Notes: generated by a model not told the origin, from the letters alone. DNA of 64,000 nucleotides from Pseudomonas crudilactis (GCF_013433315.1 NZ_WXVV01000029.1:23346-87345), one strand, 5' to 3'; positions 34,630 to 43,662 are shown, counted from the stretch's first letter. Numbers and translations are program-made.

Positions 34630-35264
34630 GCGTCCTTCTGCTTGGTGCCGAAGATCTTGTCACCGGCGTCGCCAAGCCCTGGGATGATGTAACCGTGCTC
34701 GTTCAAGCGCTCATCGATGGACGCGGTGTAGATGGTCACGTCCGGGTGAGCCTTTTCTACGGCAGCAATGCCTTCCGGTGCGGCAACCAGCACCATCGCG
34801 CGGATGTCTTTGCAGCCGGCTTTCTTCAACAGATCAATGGTCGCAACCATGGAGCTGCCGGTGGCAAGCATCGGGTCGATGATCATCGCCAACCGTTCGT
34901 CGATTTCCGGAACCAGTTTTTCCAGATAGGTGTGCGCTTGCAGGGTTTCTTCGTTACGGGCAACGCCCACAGCGGAAACCTTGGCACCCGGGATCAGGCT
35001 CAGCACGCCTTCCAGCATGCCGATACCGGCGCGCAGGATCGGCACGACGGTGATCTTCTTGCCGGCGATTTTCTCGACCGACACGGTGCCGCACCAGCCT
35101 GCAATATCGTAGGACTCCAGCGGCAAATCTTTGGTAGCTTCATAGGTCAACAGGGCGCCGACTTCCTGAGCGAGCTCACGGAAATTCTTGGTGCTGATGT
35201 CAGCGCGGCGCATCAGGCCGAGTTTATGGCGGATCAGCGGATGGCGGATCTCGAGGATGGGCAT
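34626..35264 (-). CDS. upp: uracil phosphoribosyltransferase
   Basis: This 212-residue enzyme makes UMP from uracil and PRPP. The PRPP-binding motif MIIDPMLATGSSMVATIDL is at about 128, and the uracil-binding GYIIPGLGDAGDKIFGT is at the C-terminus. The chain has the usual family length. It is the promoter-proximal gene of upp-uraA, and a purine salvage gene (hpt) is divergent. Confidence 0.97.
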   Translation of the reverse strand: MPILEIRHPLIRHKLGLMRRADISTKNFRELAQEVGALLTYEATKDLPLESYDIAGWCGTVSVEKIAGKKITVVPILRAGIGMLEGVLSLIPGAKVSAVGVARNEETLQAHTYLEKLVPEIDERLAMIIDPMLATGSSMVATIDLLKKAGCKDIRAMVLVAAPEGIAAVEKAHPDVTIYTASIDERLNEHGYIIPGLGDAGDKIFGTKQKDA

Positions 35265-35426
35265 GGAAAAACTCCGGCGGCGGGCAAAAAAACCGGCCTA
35301 GATTAATCTATCCGAGGGTGATGTCCTATAGGACATTCTGTACGTTAGTCCACAAATGCTTGATTCGACCTCGCGGGATGCGTACCTTTGCCCGCTTTTC
35401 CGAAATCGAACCCCCTGGAGAGCGCC

Positions 35427-35984
35427 ATGTCCGCTGATCTCGAGCATATCCGTCAAATCATGCGAGAGGCTGACTGCCTGTACACCGAATCTGAAGTCGA
35501 GGCGGCCATCGCCCGCGTCGGTGCACAAATCAACGAGCAACTGGCTGACAGCAACCCGGTGGTGTTCTGCGTGATGAATGGCGGCCTGATCTTCTCCGGC
35601 AAGCTGCTGACGCATCTGCAATTCCCGCTGGAAGCGTCCTACCTGCACGCGACCCGTTATCGCAACGAAACCAGCGGTGGCGACCTGTTCTGGAAAGCCA
35701 AGCCGGAAGTCTCGTTCATCGACCGCGACGTGCTGATCATCGACGACATCCTCGACGAAGGTCACACCCTCGGCGCGATCATCGACTTCTGCAAACACGC
35801 CGGCGCGCGCAAAGTGCACACCGCCGTACTGATCGACAAGGATCACGACCGCAAGGCGCGTCCTGACCTGAAAGCCGATTTCGTCGGCCTGCCGTGTATC
35901 GACCGTTACATCTTCGGTTACGGCATGGACTACAAAGGCTACTGGCGCAACGCCAACGGGATCTTTGCCGTTAAAGGCATGTAA
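35427..35984 (+). CDS. hpt: hypoxanthine-guanine phosphoribosyltransferase
   Basis: This 185-residue purine salvage enzyme joins hypoxanthine or guanine to PRPP. The PRPP loop VLIIDDILDEGHTLGAI is at about 102, with the flexible-loop and base-binding segment near residue 150 (DFVGLPCIDRYIFGYGMDYK). The ATG at 35427 has CTGGAG upstream; a start at 35388 would add 13 residues. It is divergent from upp. Confidence 0.93.
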   Translation: MSADLEHIRQIMREADCLYTESEVEAAIARVGAQINEQLADSNPVVFCVMNGGLIFSGKLLTHLQFPLEASYLHATRYRNETSGGDLFWKAKPEVSFIDRDVLIIDDILDEGHTLGAIIDFCKHAGARKVHTAVLIDKDHDRKARPDLKADFVGLPCIDRYIFGYGMDYKGYWRNANGIFAVKGM

Positions 35985-35992
35985 ACAAGATC

Positions 35993-36069
35993 AAAAGATC
36001 GCAGCCTTCGGCAGCTCCTACATGGGATTGATGTAAACCCGTAGGAGCTGCGGAACGCTGCGATCTTTT
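35993..36069. repeat. inverted-repeat element, AAAAGATCGCAGC family
   Basis: Terminal inverted copies AAAAGATCGCAGC...GCTGCGATCTTTT enclose a second pair GGCAGCTCCTAC/GTAGGAGCTGC. This is the third kind of Pseudomonas intergenic palindrome in the window. It lies just after hpt. Confidence 0.75.
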
Positions 36070-36118
36070 GCTTTTAATCCCATGCTAGAGTGCTCGGCCC
36101 CGCCCTCCGGAGCCTGTC

Positions 36119-36598
36119 ATGCGCCTCTTTGTCCGCAGCCTCGCCGCGCTTTTCCTGATCTTCAGCCTGCCGCTGTCCGCCGCGCCGATGCACAGCCAAT
36201 TCCTGCCGCCGGACGATCTGACCGTGCGCGATGCCGAGCCTGAACAGCAGCAACTCATGCAGGTCACTGACTATTCCGTAGTGGTGGGCGCACAACGCCA
36301 GTCCAATCAACAGCCGATTCCGGTCACGTCACCGCTGCTGATTCGCCTCAAGGGCAAATCCCTGAACAAGGGCGCGACGATCACTCAGGTGCTGGTCAAT
36401 TTCGACGGCGAAAGCAAAAGCCTGAAAAAGCCGGTTTATGACGACAAGAGCAAAACCCTCACACTGTTTTATCCACAGGCCCAATACCGTGTGATTATCG
36501 ATCTGCTGCGCAATGACACCGTGTATGTGCAGTTCCTCAGTTACGCCAACGGTCATATCTGGGCCGATTTGCACACCGGGGCGCTGCGATCGCGTTGA
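36119..36598 (+). CDS. conserved periplasmic protein of unknown function
   Basis: This 159-residue protein has a cleavable signal peptide (LAALFLIFSLPLSAAP, to about 22) and no membrane segments after it. The mature part has alternating beta-type stretches (PLLIRLKGKSLNKGATITQV, YRVIIDLLRNDTVYVQFLSY). I do not recognise the domain. A hypothetical gene is found here in other Pseudomonas too, from memory. Confidence 0.75.
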   Translation: MRLFVRSLAALFLIFSLPLSAAPMHSQFLPPDDLTVRDAEPEQQQLMQVTDYSVVVGAQRQSNQQPIPVTSPLLIRLKGKSLNKGATITQVLVNFDGESKSLKKPVYDDKSKTLTLFYPQAQYRVIIDLLRNDTVYVQFLSYANGHIWADLHTGALRSR

Positions 36599-36661
36599 GC
36601 CGGGCGGCCGGGCAGGGGTAAACTGCCCGCCCCGTGTCATGTCTGCGAGCTGGAGTCGGCA

Positions 36662-36949
36662 ATGCGTAAAGATAAGAAACAAGTGATTGGTGACGAGATC
36701 GGCGATGAGCAGATCAAGCTGTTCCTCGATTTTGAACCGGTCGACGCCACGTCGCCGTCGCTGCACAAACTGATCAAGGCTTACCGTGGCCTGCGCATCG
36801 ATGACTTCGAACGCTTCTTGGGCTTCTTCGTTGCGGCTGGCTACGACGTCGATGGCAAGGACGAACAGGGCAAGACCTTCGTTGAGCTGATCGCCGATCA
36901 GCGCAACGCCCCGGAATACATCGAGCTGATCGAAAAGTCCCGCACCTGA
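36662..36949 (+). CDS. PA4642-family small protein
   Basis: This 95-residue acidic protein matches the PA4642 family of conserved Pseudomonas proteins (MRKDKKQVIGDEIGDEQI at the start; EQGKTFVELIADQRNAPEYI near the end). It has no signal peptide or membrane segment. Function is unknown. It sits between a periplasmic protein gene and mqo, as in P. aeruginosa. Confidence 0.85.
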   Translation: MRKDKKQVIGDEIGDEQIKLFLDFEPVDATSPSLHKLIKAYRGLRIDDFERFLGFFVAAGYDVDGKDEQGKTFVELIADQRNAPEYIELIEKSRT

Positions 36950-36965
36950 GACTTTTCCCAAGCAT

Positions 36966-37006
36966 AAAAAAACGCCCCGCACTCACTGAGTACGGGGCGT
37001 TTTTTA
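36966..37006. terminator. bidirectional terminator between PA4642-like gene and mqo
   Basis: The stem ACGCCCCGCA/T pairs with TACGGGGCGT, with an A-run before and a T-run after. It serves both convergent genes. Confidence 0.85.
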
Positions 37007-37016
37007 TGCGGCAAGA

Positions 37017-38525
37017 TCAAGCGTAGCTTGGGGTCTCGCTGCTTTCTTCAACCAGTTCCAGCGCGATGTTGTTCTGCGTGTTGATCTTGCGATACAGCGC
37101 AGCATCGGTTTCCAGCACCTTTTCACGGGCCGGGAAGATTTCCGCCAGTTTGCCGGACCACTCGCCTTTGGCCTTGGCCGGAAAGCACTTCTCGATCAGT
37201 TCGAGCATGATCGAAACGGTCACCGACGCACCCGGCGAAGCGCCGAGCAGGGCGGCGAGGGAACCGTCCTTGGCCGCAACCAGTTCGGTACCGAACTGCA
37301 GGATGCCGCCCTTTTTCGGGTCTTTCTTGATGATCTGCACGCGTTGGCCGGCCACTTCCAGGCGCCAGTCTTCGGCTTTCGCCTCCGGGTAGAAACGGCG
37401 CAGGGAGTCCAGACGCTGTTCCATCGATTGCATCACTTCGCTGACCAGGTACTTGGTCAGGTCCATGTTGTTTTTCGCCACGGCCAGCATCGGCCCGATG
37501 TTGCCGGCGCGAACCGACAGCGGCAGGTCCATGAAGGAACCGTGCTTGAGGAACTTGGTGGTGAAACCGGCGTATGGCCCGAACAGCAGGGATTTCTTGC
37601 CGTCGACCACGCGGGTGTCCAGGTGCGGCACCGACATCGGTGGCGAACCCACAGCGGCCTGGCTGTACACCTTGGCCTGGTGCTGTTTGACCACTTCCGG
37701 GTTGTCGCAACGCAGCCACTGGCCGCTGATCGGGAAGCCGCCGAAGCCTTTGCTTTCCTCGATGCCTGAAGCCTGCAGCAACGGCAGGGCAGCGCCACCG
37801 GCACCGAGGAAGACGAACTTGGCGTCGACTTCACGGCTGCTGCCGCTGTTGACGTCCTTGATGCTGACGGTCCAGCCACTGCCGTTACGCTTGAGGCCGG
37901 TCACGCGCTTGCAGTATTTGACTTGAGCATCGGGAGCGCTGGTCAGGTGCTTGAGCAACTGATTGGTCAGGGCGCCAAAGTTGACGTCAGTGCCGTTCAT
38001 CACGCGGGTCGCGGCGAGGACTTCGTCCGGCGAGCGGCCCGGCATCATCAGCGGCATCCACTCGGCCATCTTGGCCTTGTCTTCGGTGTACTCCATGTCG
38101 GCGAACGCGTGATGCTTGTGCAGCACGTCGAAGCGCGACTTGAGGAAGGACACGCCTGAGTCGCCCTGGACGAAGCTCAGGTGCGGCACCGGGCTGATGA
38201 AGGATTTGCACGAGCCGAAGGTGCCTTTTTTGGTCAGGTACGACCAGAACTGCTTCGACACCTCGAACTGGGTGTTGATGTGCACGGCTTTCTTGATGTC
38301 GACGGTGCCATCGGCGGCTTGCGGCGTGTAGTTCAGCTCGCACAGGCCGGCGTGACCGGTACCGGCGTTGTTCCACGGGTTGGAACTCTCCGCAGCACCG
38401 GAATCCATCAGCTCGACGACTTCCAGCTTGATCGCGGGGTCGAGCTCTTTGAGCAGTACGGCAAGGGTGGCACTCATGATGCCGGCCCCAACCAGTACTA
38501 CGTCGACTGCTTCGTTATGCGCCAT
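37017..38525 (-). CDS. mqo: malate:quinone oxidoreductase
   Basis: This 502-residue FAD-dependent peripheral membrane enzyme oxidises malate to oxaloacetate and passes electrons to quinone in the TCA cycle. The N-terminal FAD motif is VDVVLVGAGIMSATLAVLL. Family sequences NPWNNAGTGHAGLCELNYTP at about 50 and LLGASPGASVTVSIMLELI at about 440 are intact. It is transcribed alone, with an unusually long gap upstream. Confidence 0.97.
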   Translation of the reverse strand: MAHNEAVDVVLVGAGIMSATLAVLLKELDPAIKLEVVELMDSGAAESSNPWNNAGTGHAGLCELNYTPQAADGTVDIKKAVHINTQFEVSKQFWSYLTKKGTFGSCKSFISPVPHLSFVQGDSGVSFLKSRFDVLHKHHAFADMEYTEDKAKMAEWMPLMMPGRSPDEVLAATRVMNGTDVNFGALTNQLLKHLTSAPDAQVKYCKRVTGLKRNGSGWTVSIKDVNSGSSREVDAKFVFLGAGGAALPLLQASGIEESKGFGGFPISGQWLRCDNPEVVKQHQAKVYSQAAVGSPPMSVPHLDTRVVDGKKSLLFGPYAGFTTKFLKHGSFMDLPLSVRAGNIGPMLAVAKNNMDLTKYLVSEVMQSMEQRLDSLRRFYPEAKAEDWRLEVAGQRVQIIKKDPKKGGILQFGTELVAAKDGSLAALLGASPGASVTVSIMLELIEKCFPAKAKGEWSGKLAEIFPAREKVLETDAALYRKINTQNNIALELVEESSETPSYA

Positions 38526-39235
38526 TTAACGCGTCTCCAAAATCTGCAGCACCAAATTGTCGGCATGGCTGCCAGGCGTTCCGGGACAGGTCAGTGATGT
38601 CCGGGCTATCCGTGGTCAGGTTCGCCATGTCCGAATCTTCGCAATTTTTCGCAACTTCGACGGATGTATGCGGCTTGGCTTTCAAGAGCTCCATGAACTC
38701 ATTTCAGCACGCAGCTGGCAATTCGACTTATGGTCGAGACATCCGTTTTTGTGCAACCAAATCCGTAGCGGACAGGCTTCAGGCTCCGATATTCGAGGTA
38801 TACCCGGTCCTGTGTCGTTGGGCTGTTTCAGACGCTAATGGTGCATGTTCAGACGCAAAACTTTTCATTTGCTCGCCACACTCTTGTGAAGTTGTGAAAA
38901 CCCGTTTTTTTCACGCTCTTTTGAAGACGTGAACCTCAAAAAAGGGCTGTCCAGGCCTGGCACCTTGCCCGCAAAGGCAAAACAACGCGGTGGCCGAGCG
39001 TCATGACAGCTCTGCAGATTCGCGAAAAGCGGGGTTTTTGCCGGAAGAACAGGCAAGCGCGCCAACTTCACTCGATCTGTGTGGGCGGCTCTCTGTGGGC
39101 GATTTTGGGTGTCGATGCATGCGCATTGACGCTGTTGCGGGGCCCGATCAGGAGACGTCCTTATAATCGGGGGGAGATTGTATCGAAGAAATGCGCGCAG
39201 TTGCTCGTGTTTAATGACTTTTATTAGGCATCCGG
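38526..39235. other. 710-base gap upstream of mqo
   Basis: No credible gene is seen on either strand. The stretch is lower in GC than its flanks and must hold the mqo promoter. At 38886-38935 there are repeated GTGAA motifs and the small hairpin GTGAAAA...TTCAC (38894-38914) with a run of T, which could be an operator or a terminator. The rest is featureless to me. Confidence 0.45.
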
Positions 39236-39469
39236 TCAGATGCTCAACATCGCTTGCGCCCGTGCACGGGGCTGCGACGCTATGACGCGGGCGCTGGCGG
39301 GCAGTGGCTGGTGCAACCAGTTGAGGCGGATTTCTTCGATTTCCACCCAACCGTCACCCATTGGCTGCAGGCTGCACTGCTTGAAAGCCTGGCAATGGCC
39401 GTTGCGATCGAGCAGGGCGAAGCTGCGGTGCAACGGGCGTGGCGCGAACAACGAGATCAGATAACGCAT
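39236..39469 (-). CDS. small conserved Pseudomonas protein
   Basis: This 77-residue protein reads RSFALLDRNGHCQAFKQCSL, then GDGWVEIEEIRLNWLHQPLP; these look like a conserved beta-rich small domain. A weak ribosome binding site (AAGG) precedes the start. No signal peptide or membrane segment. I do not know the function; a short gene is found at this place in other Pseudomonas, from memory. Confidence 0.65.
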   Translation of the reverse strand: MRYLISLFAPRPLHRSFALLDRNGHCQAFKQCSLQPMGDGWVEIEEIRLNWLHQPLPASARVIASQPRARAQAMLSI

Positions 39470-39673
39470 GGTTGAGTACCTTGTGGGGGACTGATTGCAA
39501 GGTTGCCAATGCGCCGTGACGTGAAGGTGTATGGCGGGTGAATAATCTGTGACAGGAACCGCTTTCCCACAGGTTTGTCAGACATTTCAGTATTCACTGT
39601 CGGGCGCTGGTTACCCGCAGTGGCCCACCGCTATACTGCCGGCCTGTTTGTGCCTGATTCTGGAGAGAAGAGC

Positions 39674-40258
39674 ATGTTGCAACGCCTGTTGTTCGGTTTG
39701 ATCACTGTGGCCGGTTTGACCCTGGCCGGCTGCGCCCACAGCCCGCAACAACTGAACCCGGAGCCGAAGCTGACCACCCAGCTGCCAGCGGTCGGTCGTG
39801 GCCAGCCTGTTGTTGTGCGTGTAGTAGACGGTCGTCCGTCGCCAACCTTGGGCACCCGTGGCGGCCTGTACCCGGAAACCAGTGCCATCACCGTGCAGCG
39901 CGAGCAGATCCTGCCGAAGCTGCAAGCCCAGGCTGAAGCTGCCGTGCGTTTGCTCGGTTTCACCCCGACCAACAACGCACCGAACGCGCCGCAGTTGACC
40001 GTGACGTTGGCCGAACTGAAGTATCAGTCGCCGAAAGAAGGCATGTACGTGACCGAAGCGACCATCGGCGCGACCTTCCGCTCCGACGTGCAGAACGCCA
40101 ACCGCCGTTACAGCGGCCGTTACGGCGCTTCGCTGGATCAGCGATTCGGTATGGCGCCGAACCAGGAAACCAACACCAAACTGGTCAGCGATGTGTTGAG
40201 CGATGCGCTGACGCGTCTGTTCAAGGATCCGACGGTGGGTCAGGTTCTGGCTGAGTAA
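39674..40258 (+). CDS. YajG-family lipoprotein
   Basis: This 194-residue outer-membrane-type lipoprotein has a signal ending in TLAGCAH (Cys at about 18) and the YajG pattern (VVVRVVDGRPSPTLGTRGG at about 50, then VTEATIGATFRSDVQNA). The family is thought to be envelope-associated, with no settled role. The ATG at 39674 has GGAGAGAAG upstream; an earlier ATG would add 33 unrelated residues. Confidence 0.85.
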   Translation: MLQRLLFGLITVAGLTLAGCAHSPQQLNPEPKLTTQLPAVGRGQPVVVRVVDGRPSPTLGTRGGLYPETSAITVQREQILPKLQAQAEAAVRLLGFTPTNNAPNAPQLTVTLAELKYQSPKEGMYVTEATIGATFRSDVQNANRRYSGRYGASLDQRFGMAPNQETNTKLVSDVLSDALTRLFKDPTVGQVLAE

Positions 40259-40275
40259 GTTTTCGACGGATGTGC

Positions 40276-40313
40276 AAAAGCCCGGGGCCAGTGATGGTTC
40301 CGGGCTTTTTTGT
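40276..40313 (+). terminator. terminator after the YajG-like gene
   Basis: AAAAGCCCGG pairs with CCGGGCTTTTTT around a 15-base loop, with a T-run after it. Confidence 0.8.
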
Positions 40314-40330
40314 GGGGCCTGAAATCTTAC

Positions 40331-40489
40331 CCCCTCACCCCAGCCCTCTCCCCCAAGGGGCGAGGGGGAAAGGGAGCCGATCGGGGGCTTTTCAGAACCG
40401 GAGTTCAACTCGAGTTTTTCAGGTCGATGTATCTCGAATAAACACCTCGGTCAGTCCCCTCTCCCTCCGGGAGAGGGCTAGGGTGAGGG
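40331..40489. repeat. inverted pair of CCCTCACCC-AGCCCTCTCCC sequences
   Basis: CCCTCACCCCAGCCCTCTCCC at the left end is matched, in inverted form, by GGGAGAGGGCTAGGGTGAGGG at the right. Each end is part of a smaller pyrimidine/purine palindrome. Similar tracts are scattered in many Pseudomonas genomes. It lies between two convergent genes. Confidence 0.65.
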
Positions 40490-40503
40490 TGCTTTTGCTT
40501 TTT

Positions 40504-40785
40504 TCAGGCCGCCTGAGAATAGAAGTCGAGCACGCTAACGCCCGTCAGCAAGTCAGTCTCAGGCAAATCTGCATGCTGATGCCCGCCGAGCGCGCAATAC
40601 ACCAGCCAATGGCGGTCCTGAACATTGAAGGCAAGGCTGCCGACGAGGCTCTGTTGTTCGTCGTAGGGGGTGATGAGGTACAGACGATCCTGGTTTTCAG
40701 CGTGAAGCATGTCGCGTTCCATGTGCGTTTCGAGGCGCGCATCTTGGTGCATCCACATGACGAAGCCGTGACACAGGACAGCCAT
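40504..40785 (-). CDS. small conserved hypothetical protein
   Basis: This reading frame gives 93 residues with a Trp/His-rich start (GFVMWMHQDARLETHMERD) and a beta-type middle (DRLYLITPYDEQQSLVGS). The codon use looks coding but the start is uncertain: none of several ATGs has a clear ribosome binding site. I do not recognise the family. It is divergent from the membrane protein at 40904. Confidence 0.55.
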   Translation of the reverse strand: MAVLCHGFVMWMHQDARLETHMERDMLHAENQDRLYLITPYDEQQSLVGSLAFNVQDRHWLVYCALGGHQHADLPETDLLTGVSVLDFYSQAA

Positions 40786-40903
40786 CGGTCGATTGTCAGG
40801 TAATTTGTCGCAAAGCCTGGGGCAGGGCACTCGGGTTTCGGTAGAATCCGCGCCGCGGTCGTCGATCTGGCGCCTGCCATACCGGTTCAGATAGAGGTCT
40901 GTG

Positions 40904-41182
40904 ATGTCGCTGCACTTGATGACGCTGTTTACCGCCCATCCCGCCAAGTTGATCAACTTGCTGGCGTTGTTGTTGGCGTTTCCGGGCAGTTGGCTGCTGC
41001 ACGCCACCCGCCGCCGTGAACAGCGCGCGATGGCCAGCATTGCCGCCCAGCGTCAGGCGCAGCCGAATGCCGAGCCAATCCTTGATTGGGCGACCTTGCG
41101 CATGAACCGGTTTTTCTATCGTTTTGGTTTTGCTTGCCTCGGGCTGGCCCTGATCGTTTCCTGGATCAGCACGCGCTTCTAA
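40904..41182 (+). CDS. small membrane protein of unknown function
   Basis: This 92-residue protein has two hydrophobic segments (LINLLALLLAFPGSWLL and FGFACLGLALIVSWI) with a basic Arg-rich stretch between them, so it is probably a two-pass inner-membrane protein. AGAGG lies six bases before the ATG at 40904. A GTG three bases upstream is also possible. Confidence 0.65.
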   Translation: MSLHLMTLFTAHPAKLINLLALLLAFPGSWLLHATRRREQRAMASIAAQRQAQPNAEPILDWATLRMNRFFYRFGFACLGLALIVSWISTRF

Positions 41183-41195
41183 ATGCTTCAGGCAT

Positions 41196-41225
41196 AAAAA
41201 AACGGCGCCCGAAGGCGCCGTTTTT
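41196..41225. terminator. bidirectional terminator
   Basis: ACGGCGCC pairs with GGCGCCGT around CGAA, with an A-run before and a T-run after. It serves the convergent genes at 40904 and 41244. Confidence 0.85.
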
Positions 41226-41243
41226 GCGTCTGCTGGCATCCGT

Positions 41244-42410
41244 TTACAACGGTAGCCCAGCTTTGACCCGGTACTGATTACGCACCGGCGTCGCATATTG
41301 CAGCACCAGATACGGACGATGCTCTTGCGGGCAAGCGTCCAGTCGGCTCTGCCATTCTTCCTGCGCCTTGGCCAGTTCATCCGCCGGAAACACCTCGTCA
41401 GCTTTCGGCACGCTCAGTTGCGGATCGGCGTCAGCCCACTGCGCATAGGCCAGGTAATGCACCGGGAACAAGCGGTAACCGCCGAGAATCTGCTTGTCCA
41501 TTTCGATCGCCAATTGCTTGGTGTCTTCGAACAGCTCGGTGATCGGCGCGGCAAAGTTCACGTGCACGCGGCCCTTGTAGCCGGTGATGCCTTTGGCAAT
41601 GCTCACGTCATCCTCGCCCGGCGCCTTGGCGTAGGTGCCAGTGGTGGCGCGGATGTACAGCTCGCGGGCCTTGGCCTGGTCGCACGGGTCATATTCGTAG
41701 CTGATCGACACCGGGGTGACGTTCAGCGAGCGGATGACTTCGCCGAACGGTTCGTCCTTGCGGCTCATGTGGAACATCTTGAGGATCGCTGACTCGGTGC
41801 GGTCGTCGCCGTCCTTCGCCCGACCTTCGGCCTGAGCGATCCAGATCGACGCACAATCGTTACGGATCGAGTGGTTGATGTACGCCGACAACAGTTGATA
41901 CGCGGCCATTTTCTCGCGACGGCCAGTGATCGAACGATGAACGATAAAGCTCTTGTTCAGGCGCATCAGGTCGCTGACAAACGGCTTCTGCAGCAGGTTG
42001 TCGCCAATCGCGATGCGTGGCGTCGGCAGGCCGGCGTGGTACACGGCGTAGTTGACGAAGGCCGGGTCCATGACGATATCGCGGTGGTTGGCGATGAACA
42101 GATAGGCACTGCCGGACTTGAATTGCTCGACACCGGTGTAGGTCACGCCGTCGGTGGCGCGCTCGATGGTGTGGTCGACGTAGGACTCGACCTTGTCCTG
42201 CAACGTCGCCACCGAGGTCACGTCGGCGAACTCACGACGCAGTCGATGGGCTATAAGTGGTTTGAGCATCCAGCCGAAGGCACCGGCAAAACGCGGGAAG
42301 CGGAAGTGGGTGAGGATATCTAGAAACGCCTTGTCGCCGAGCAGTCTTGCCAGTACCACAGGTACTTCGCTGTCGTCGTAAGGTCGGATGGCATCGAATT
42401 CGCCCATCAT
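41244..42410 (-). CDS. glycerol acyltransferase-like protein (PlsC family)
   Basis: This 388-residue protein has the acyltransferase active-site motif ANHRDIVMD (NHxxxD, about residue 105), a substrate-binding block with IAQAEGRAKDGDD at about 190, and no extra domain. It is much longer than ordinary PlsC. Candidate acyl donors and acceptors are unknown. I chose the ATG at 42410 with AGAGAG upstream; the open frame runs 42 codons further. Confidence 0.82.
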   Translation of the reverse strand: MMGEFDAIRPYDDSEVPVVLARLLGDKAFLDILTHFRFPRFAGAFGWMLKPLIAHRLRREFADVTSVATLQDKVESYVDHTIERATDGVTYTGVEQFKSGSAYLFIANHRDIVMDPAFVNYAVYHAGLPTPRIAIGDNLLQKPFVSDLMRLNKSFIVHRSITGRREKMAAYQLLSAYINHSIRNDCASIWIAQAEGRAKDGDDRTESAILKMFHMSRKDEPFGEVIRSLNVTPVSISYEYDPCDQAKARELYIRATTGTYAKAPGEDDVSIAKGITGYKGRVHVNFAAPITELFEDTKQLAIEMDKQILGGYRLFPVHYLAYAQWADADPQLSVPKADEVFPADELAKAQEEWQSRLDACPQEHRPYLVLQYATPVRNQYRVKAGLPL

Positions 42411-42549
42411 GCTCTCTTGTTGGAAACGGCTAGGGTAAGTAAAGGTTTTGATCGAAAACCCGCGGGGCACGGTCTGAAAAAGTAGCCAGACAAAAATAGC
42501 CCTGCAAATAGACCGGCGATTATACGCACAAGTCACTTGGGAGACCGCG

Positions 42550-42732
42550 ATGCTGGAAACCGCTGATTACGAATGTCCTTATTGTGGGGAAGTAGTAGAG
42601 ACGACGCTGGACCTGTCCGGTGGAGATCAGACTTACATCGAGGACTGTCAGGTGTGTTGTCGGCCGATCACGTTTGTATTGCAGGTTCATGGAGAGGAAT
42701 GGCATCTGGAAGTCTTCAGCGAAAACGAGTGA
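42550..42732 (+). CDS. CPXCG-motif cysteine-rich protein
   Basis: This 60-residue zinc-ribbon-like protein has CPYCG at about 9-13 and CQVCCRP at about 33, the four-cysteine pattern of the CPXCG family. Function is unknown. It lies 9 bases before the DUF2007 gene, probably in the same unit. Confidence 0.88.
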   Translation: MLETADYECPYCGEVVETTLDLSGGDQTYIEDCQVCCRPITFVLQVHGEEWHLEVFSENE

Positions 42733-42741
42733 GGCGCGCCC

Positions 42742-43002
42742 ATGCAGCGAATCTATGAGCCGGAAAACCTGATGGAAGGTGAAATGCTCAAGGGCATGCT
42801 CGCCAGCGAAGGCATCGAGGCGCACTTGATTGGTCGCGATTTGCTCGGTGGAACGGGCGAGCTGCCGATCTTCGGTCTGTTGGGCTTGTCTGTGGATAAC
42901 GATCAGGCCGAATACGCCCGCGAGCTGATCACCGCGTACAATGCCGCGCTGCCGCTGCCCGGCGATGAGCCGGAGAGCTTCCCCGGGACGCTGGTCTGTT
43001 AG
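42742..43002 (+). CDS. DUF2007 putative signal-transducing protein
   Basis: This 86-residue protein starts MQRIYEPENLMEGEMLKGML and continues ASEGIEAHLIGRDLLGGTG, typical of the DUF2007 fold, a small ferredoxin-like domain. No catalytic residues are known. It follows the CPXCG gene closely. Confidence 0.85.
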   Translation: MQRIYEPENLMEGEMLKGMLASEGIEAHLIGRDLLGGTGELPIFGLLGLSVDNDQAEYARELITAYNAALPLPGDEPESFPGTLVC

Positions 43003-43038
43003 GCTGAGCTTCGTTTTACTTCAGAGTCGTGTTGCCCC

Positions 43039-43662
43039 ATGTGTGGACGTTATGCCCTGTTTCGCTGGAACCGCGATTTCGCGGCCCTGCCAGGTTTTCC
43101 CGCCGATCAGCAGGCGCAGTGGAACATTTCCCCCAATGATTCGGTGTTGATGCTGCGTGCCGATGAAGCTGGCCAGCGCACGTTGGCCCGCGCCCGTTGG
43201 GGGCTGACGCCGCCGTGGCTGACCGATCTGTCGAAAACCCCGGCGCATGCCCGTGCGGAAACCGTGGCCGAGCAGCCGATGTTTCGTGAGGCGCTGCGCC
43301 AGCGTCGCTGCCTGCTGCCGGCCAACGGTTTTTACGAATGGCGCGGGACGCAGCGCAAGCGTCCGTTCTGGCTGACGCCGGGGGAGGGCTCATCACTGTT
43401 TTTTGCGGCGATCTGGGAGGCTTATCCGGTGCAGGAGCAGGTGTGGTTGAGTACAGCGGTGATTACACAACCGGCGTCGAGTCAGCGCCGGCCGTTGATC
43501 CTTGATGAAGCAGGGCAGGCGGCGTGGCTCGATCCCGAGACGCCGTTGCATGTGTTGCAGGGGTTGCTGGCCAGCGAACCGGCGGCCTTGCGCGAGCGGG
43601 TGCTGGCGAACCTGATCAATGATCCAAAGCTCAATGGGCCCGAGTGTCTGACTCCGGGTTGA
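43039..43662 (+). CDS. SOS response-associated peptidase (YedK/SRAP)
   Basis: This 207-residue SRAP-domain protein forms a protective covalent bond with abasic sites in single-stranded DNA. The catalytic Cys2 (MCGRYALF) is intact; also present are NISPNDSVLM, a RWGLTPPWLTD block with Asn/Ala-rich active site sequence, and NGFYEWRG with the catalytic Glu at about 100. It follows the DUF2007 gene at 36 bases and may be in one operon. Confidence 0.93.
   Translation: MCGRYALFRWNRDFAALPGFPADQQAQWNISPNDSVLMLRADEAGQRTLARARWGLTPPWLTDLSKTPAHARAETVAEQPMFREALRQRRCLLPANGFYEWRGTQRKRPFWLTPGEGSSLFFAAIWEAYPVQEQVWLSTAVITQPASSQRRPLILDEAGQAAWLDPETPLHVLQGLLASEPAALRERVLANLINDPKLNGPECLTPG

Noticed and set aside
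39003..39227. 74-codon plus-strand frame in the mqo-upstream gap
   Set aside because: Arg/Cys-rich translation without family likeness and no good start signal.
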